This document shows, one piece after another, positions 62,893-64,000 of a stretch of DNA of 64,000 bases; the first letter of the stretch is position 1; each line of letters begins with the position of its first letter. Source of the stretch: Phymatolithon calcareum (lineage: Eukaryota > Rhodophyta > Florideophyceae > Hapalidiales); contig OZ345383.1 of assembly GCA_977006965.1 (NCBI GenBank), positions 186,001 through 250,000 on the forward strand, given 5' to 3'. Under the pieces are notes generated by a model. That model was not told the origin of the DNA and did not search any database. It saw only the letters and a program-made list of their open reading frames with translations. The position numbers were made by a program, and so were the translations under genes.

Positions 62893-64000
62893 AGCGAAAG
62901 AAACTATACAAGCGTGCTAGACTATCCAAATCATCAGAAGACTGGGACCGATACCACGAATGCACGTATCAAGTGAGAACCAAAGTCAACCAGCGAAAGA
63001 GCGAGCAATACCAGGAATACATCTCTGAACTCGAAGAGAAAGATGGTCCAGCAGCGGTGAAGCAGCTAGCCAGGATGAAGAAAAAGATAAAAGGGAGAAC
63101 AGCTCGCAACAAGATGACTGGAAAACCAATGAACCATGCATTATTCTCAGCACACATTTCGAGAACTTGCCACAGTACCGAAAAGTGGCAACATTGCCCC
63201 AGGAAATTCCGGTGTCCCGAAGAAATGAAGGAATCAATCGAAGAAGCCATTTGAAAGTCTCCAACTGGAAAAGCCCCAGGTGTGGACGAGATCAAATCTG
63301 AAATGCTGAAGCTAGACGTACCTCTGAATGCGGAGGTTCTTACAGCCCTATGGGAAGCTTGAGGGAGGTGCGGAGACATGCCAATGTACTGGCAGAAGGC
63401 CCTATTGGTACCTATTCACAAGAAGGGACCACACCACGAACCTGAAAATTATCGCCCAATATCCCTGCTCAGTCATGCAAGGAAAGTTATTGAAACGGCA
63501 ATAGATAGTATGCTCCGCGGGGGTTTACTCCAACCACTGGTTCCAACTCGGGTTCCAAAAAGGGAAAAGTACAGAACTCGCAATCCTAAGAGCCAAGGAA
63601 CTATTGAAAGGCCAACAAAGGTGCGTAGCAGTACTGGACCTCAAGGCAGCATACGACACCGTCCCAAGAAAACATCTGGTGGCCAGAATGAGACAGGTAC
63701 TGCCACCAATGCTATGCGCTATGACGGAAGCATTCTTGACACCGTCCTGGGTGTCAATCATCGGAGATACTGATAAGAACTGTTTTCTAGTGAACAGAGG
63801 AGTACCACAGGGGTTCCCTCTCAGCCCAAGTCTATACAACATCTTCATGGACGAGTTTGCGGAACGCATGGGAGAAGTGCCCAGAGATTGGGCCGACGTT
63901 CCTTCAATCTTCTTCGCAGACGACGTAATTCTCCTAGCGAAATCACCTTCCGCTCTGCAGGGATTGCTAGACAAAGCCACTCAATGGGCCCAAGAACGAG
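62893..64000 (+). pseudogene. LINE reverse transcriptase, N-terminal part, broken and cut by window edge
   Basis: Reads FWSAELDKLALKRKKLYKRA, SPTGKAPGVDEIKSEMLKL (RT block 0), YWQKALLVPIHKKG, NYRPISLLSHARKVIE, CVAVLDLKAAYDTVP, GVPQGFPLSPSLYNIF and FADDVILLAKSPSALQ. Stops at 63252 and 63361 and a frameshift near 63515 break it. The window ends just after the catalytic block. Confidence 0.85.

Larger units (their letters stand above)
59521..64000 (+). mobile_element. Family D LINE, near full-length 5' part, cut by window edge
   Basis: Contains 5' UTR, ORF1, APE endonuclease and the first half of the RT in one orientation. The RT part is close to the copy at 45401 (YRPISLLSHARKVIE, CVAVLDLKAAYDTVP, GVPQGFPLSPSLYNIFMDEF, FADDVILL). 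In-frame stops in ORF1 and several stops/frameshifts in ORF2 show that this copy is dead. It is the only copy in the window with ORF1 and an endonuclease. Confidence 0.85.

Noticed and set aside
1-64000. CRISPR arrays, bacterial operons, rRNA genes
   Set aside because: No regularly spaced repeats, no Shine-Dalgarno-led operons and no rRNA core sequence seen; the window is eukaryotic.

Overview
The window is nuclear DNA of a eukaryote with compact genes, few short GT-AG introns, several plastid-targeted proteins and a very heavy load of transposons. The gene set (plastid-type coproporphyrinogen oxidase, an EGY site-2 protease, a plastid-type aromatic amino acid permease, MCM9, UTP5, ALG5), mostly intronless coding and the mix of Copia, solo LTRs, DIRS-like and LINE elements suggest a florideophyte red alga such as Chondrus. 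That assignment is an inference from gene style, not a database match.

Layout. 160-11935 is a gene-dense block: a three-exon Trp/Tyr-type permease, a divergent membrane-anchored thioredoxin-like protein, UTP5/WDR43 (ribosome biogenesis), an EGY-type M50 protease, coproporphyrinogen III oxidase and MCM9. One complete hAT-type MITE (8096-8514) lies inside it. 14829-19611 is an intact, apparently recent Ty1/copia element with 236-bp LTRs. 19978-21081 is a degenerate solo LTR. 23351-25774 holds a convergent pair, ALG5 and a C2H2 zinc-finger protein. 30708-34217 is a gene for a signal-peptide-bearing, membrane-anchored alginate-lyase-fold (PL5-like) protein. It sits between about 180-bp inverted repeats, and one arm is split by a second solo LTR with a perfect 5-bp target duplication.

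From 34747 to the right edge almost everything recognisable is mobile DNA: a broken DIRS-like element (gag, RT, RNase H, tyrosine recombinase), a hAT remnant with perfect 8-bp target duplications, a MULE remnant and a dense nest of non-LTR retrotransposon fragments. I name the LINE families A, B, D and E, plus a retroposon F. Many copies carry 11-14 bp target-site duplications, so the insertion order can be read. Twice, in separate B copies, a differently truncated family A LINE sits at the same point of the family B coding sequence. The right edge (59521-64000) is the 5' part of a family D LINE with ORF1, an APE endonuclease and the start of the RT, damaged by stops and frameshifts.

Housekeeping genes serve plastid tetrapyrrole synthesis, plastid proteolysis and amino acid transport, rRNA processing, N-glycan precursor synthesis and recombination-linked DNA replication. 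They do not form an obvious pathway cluster.
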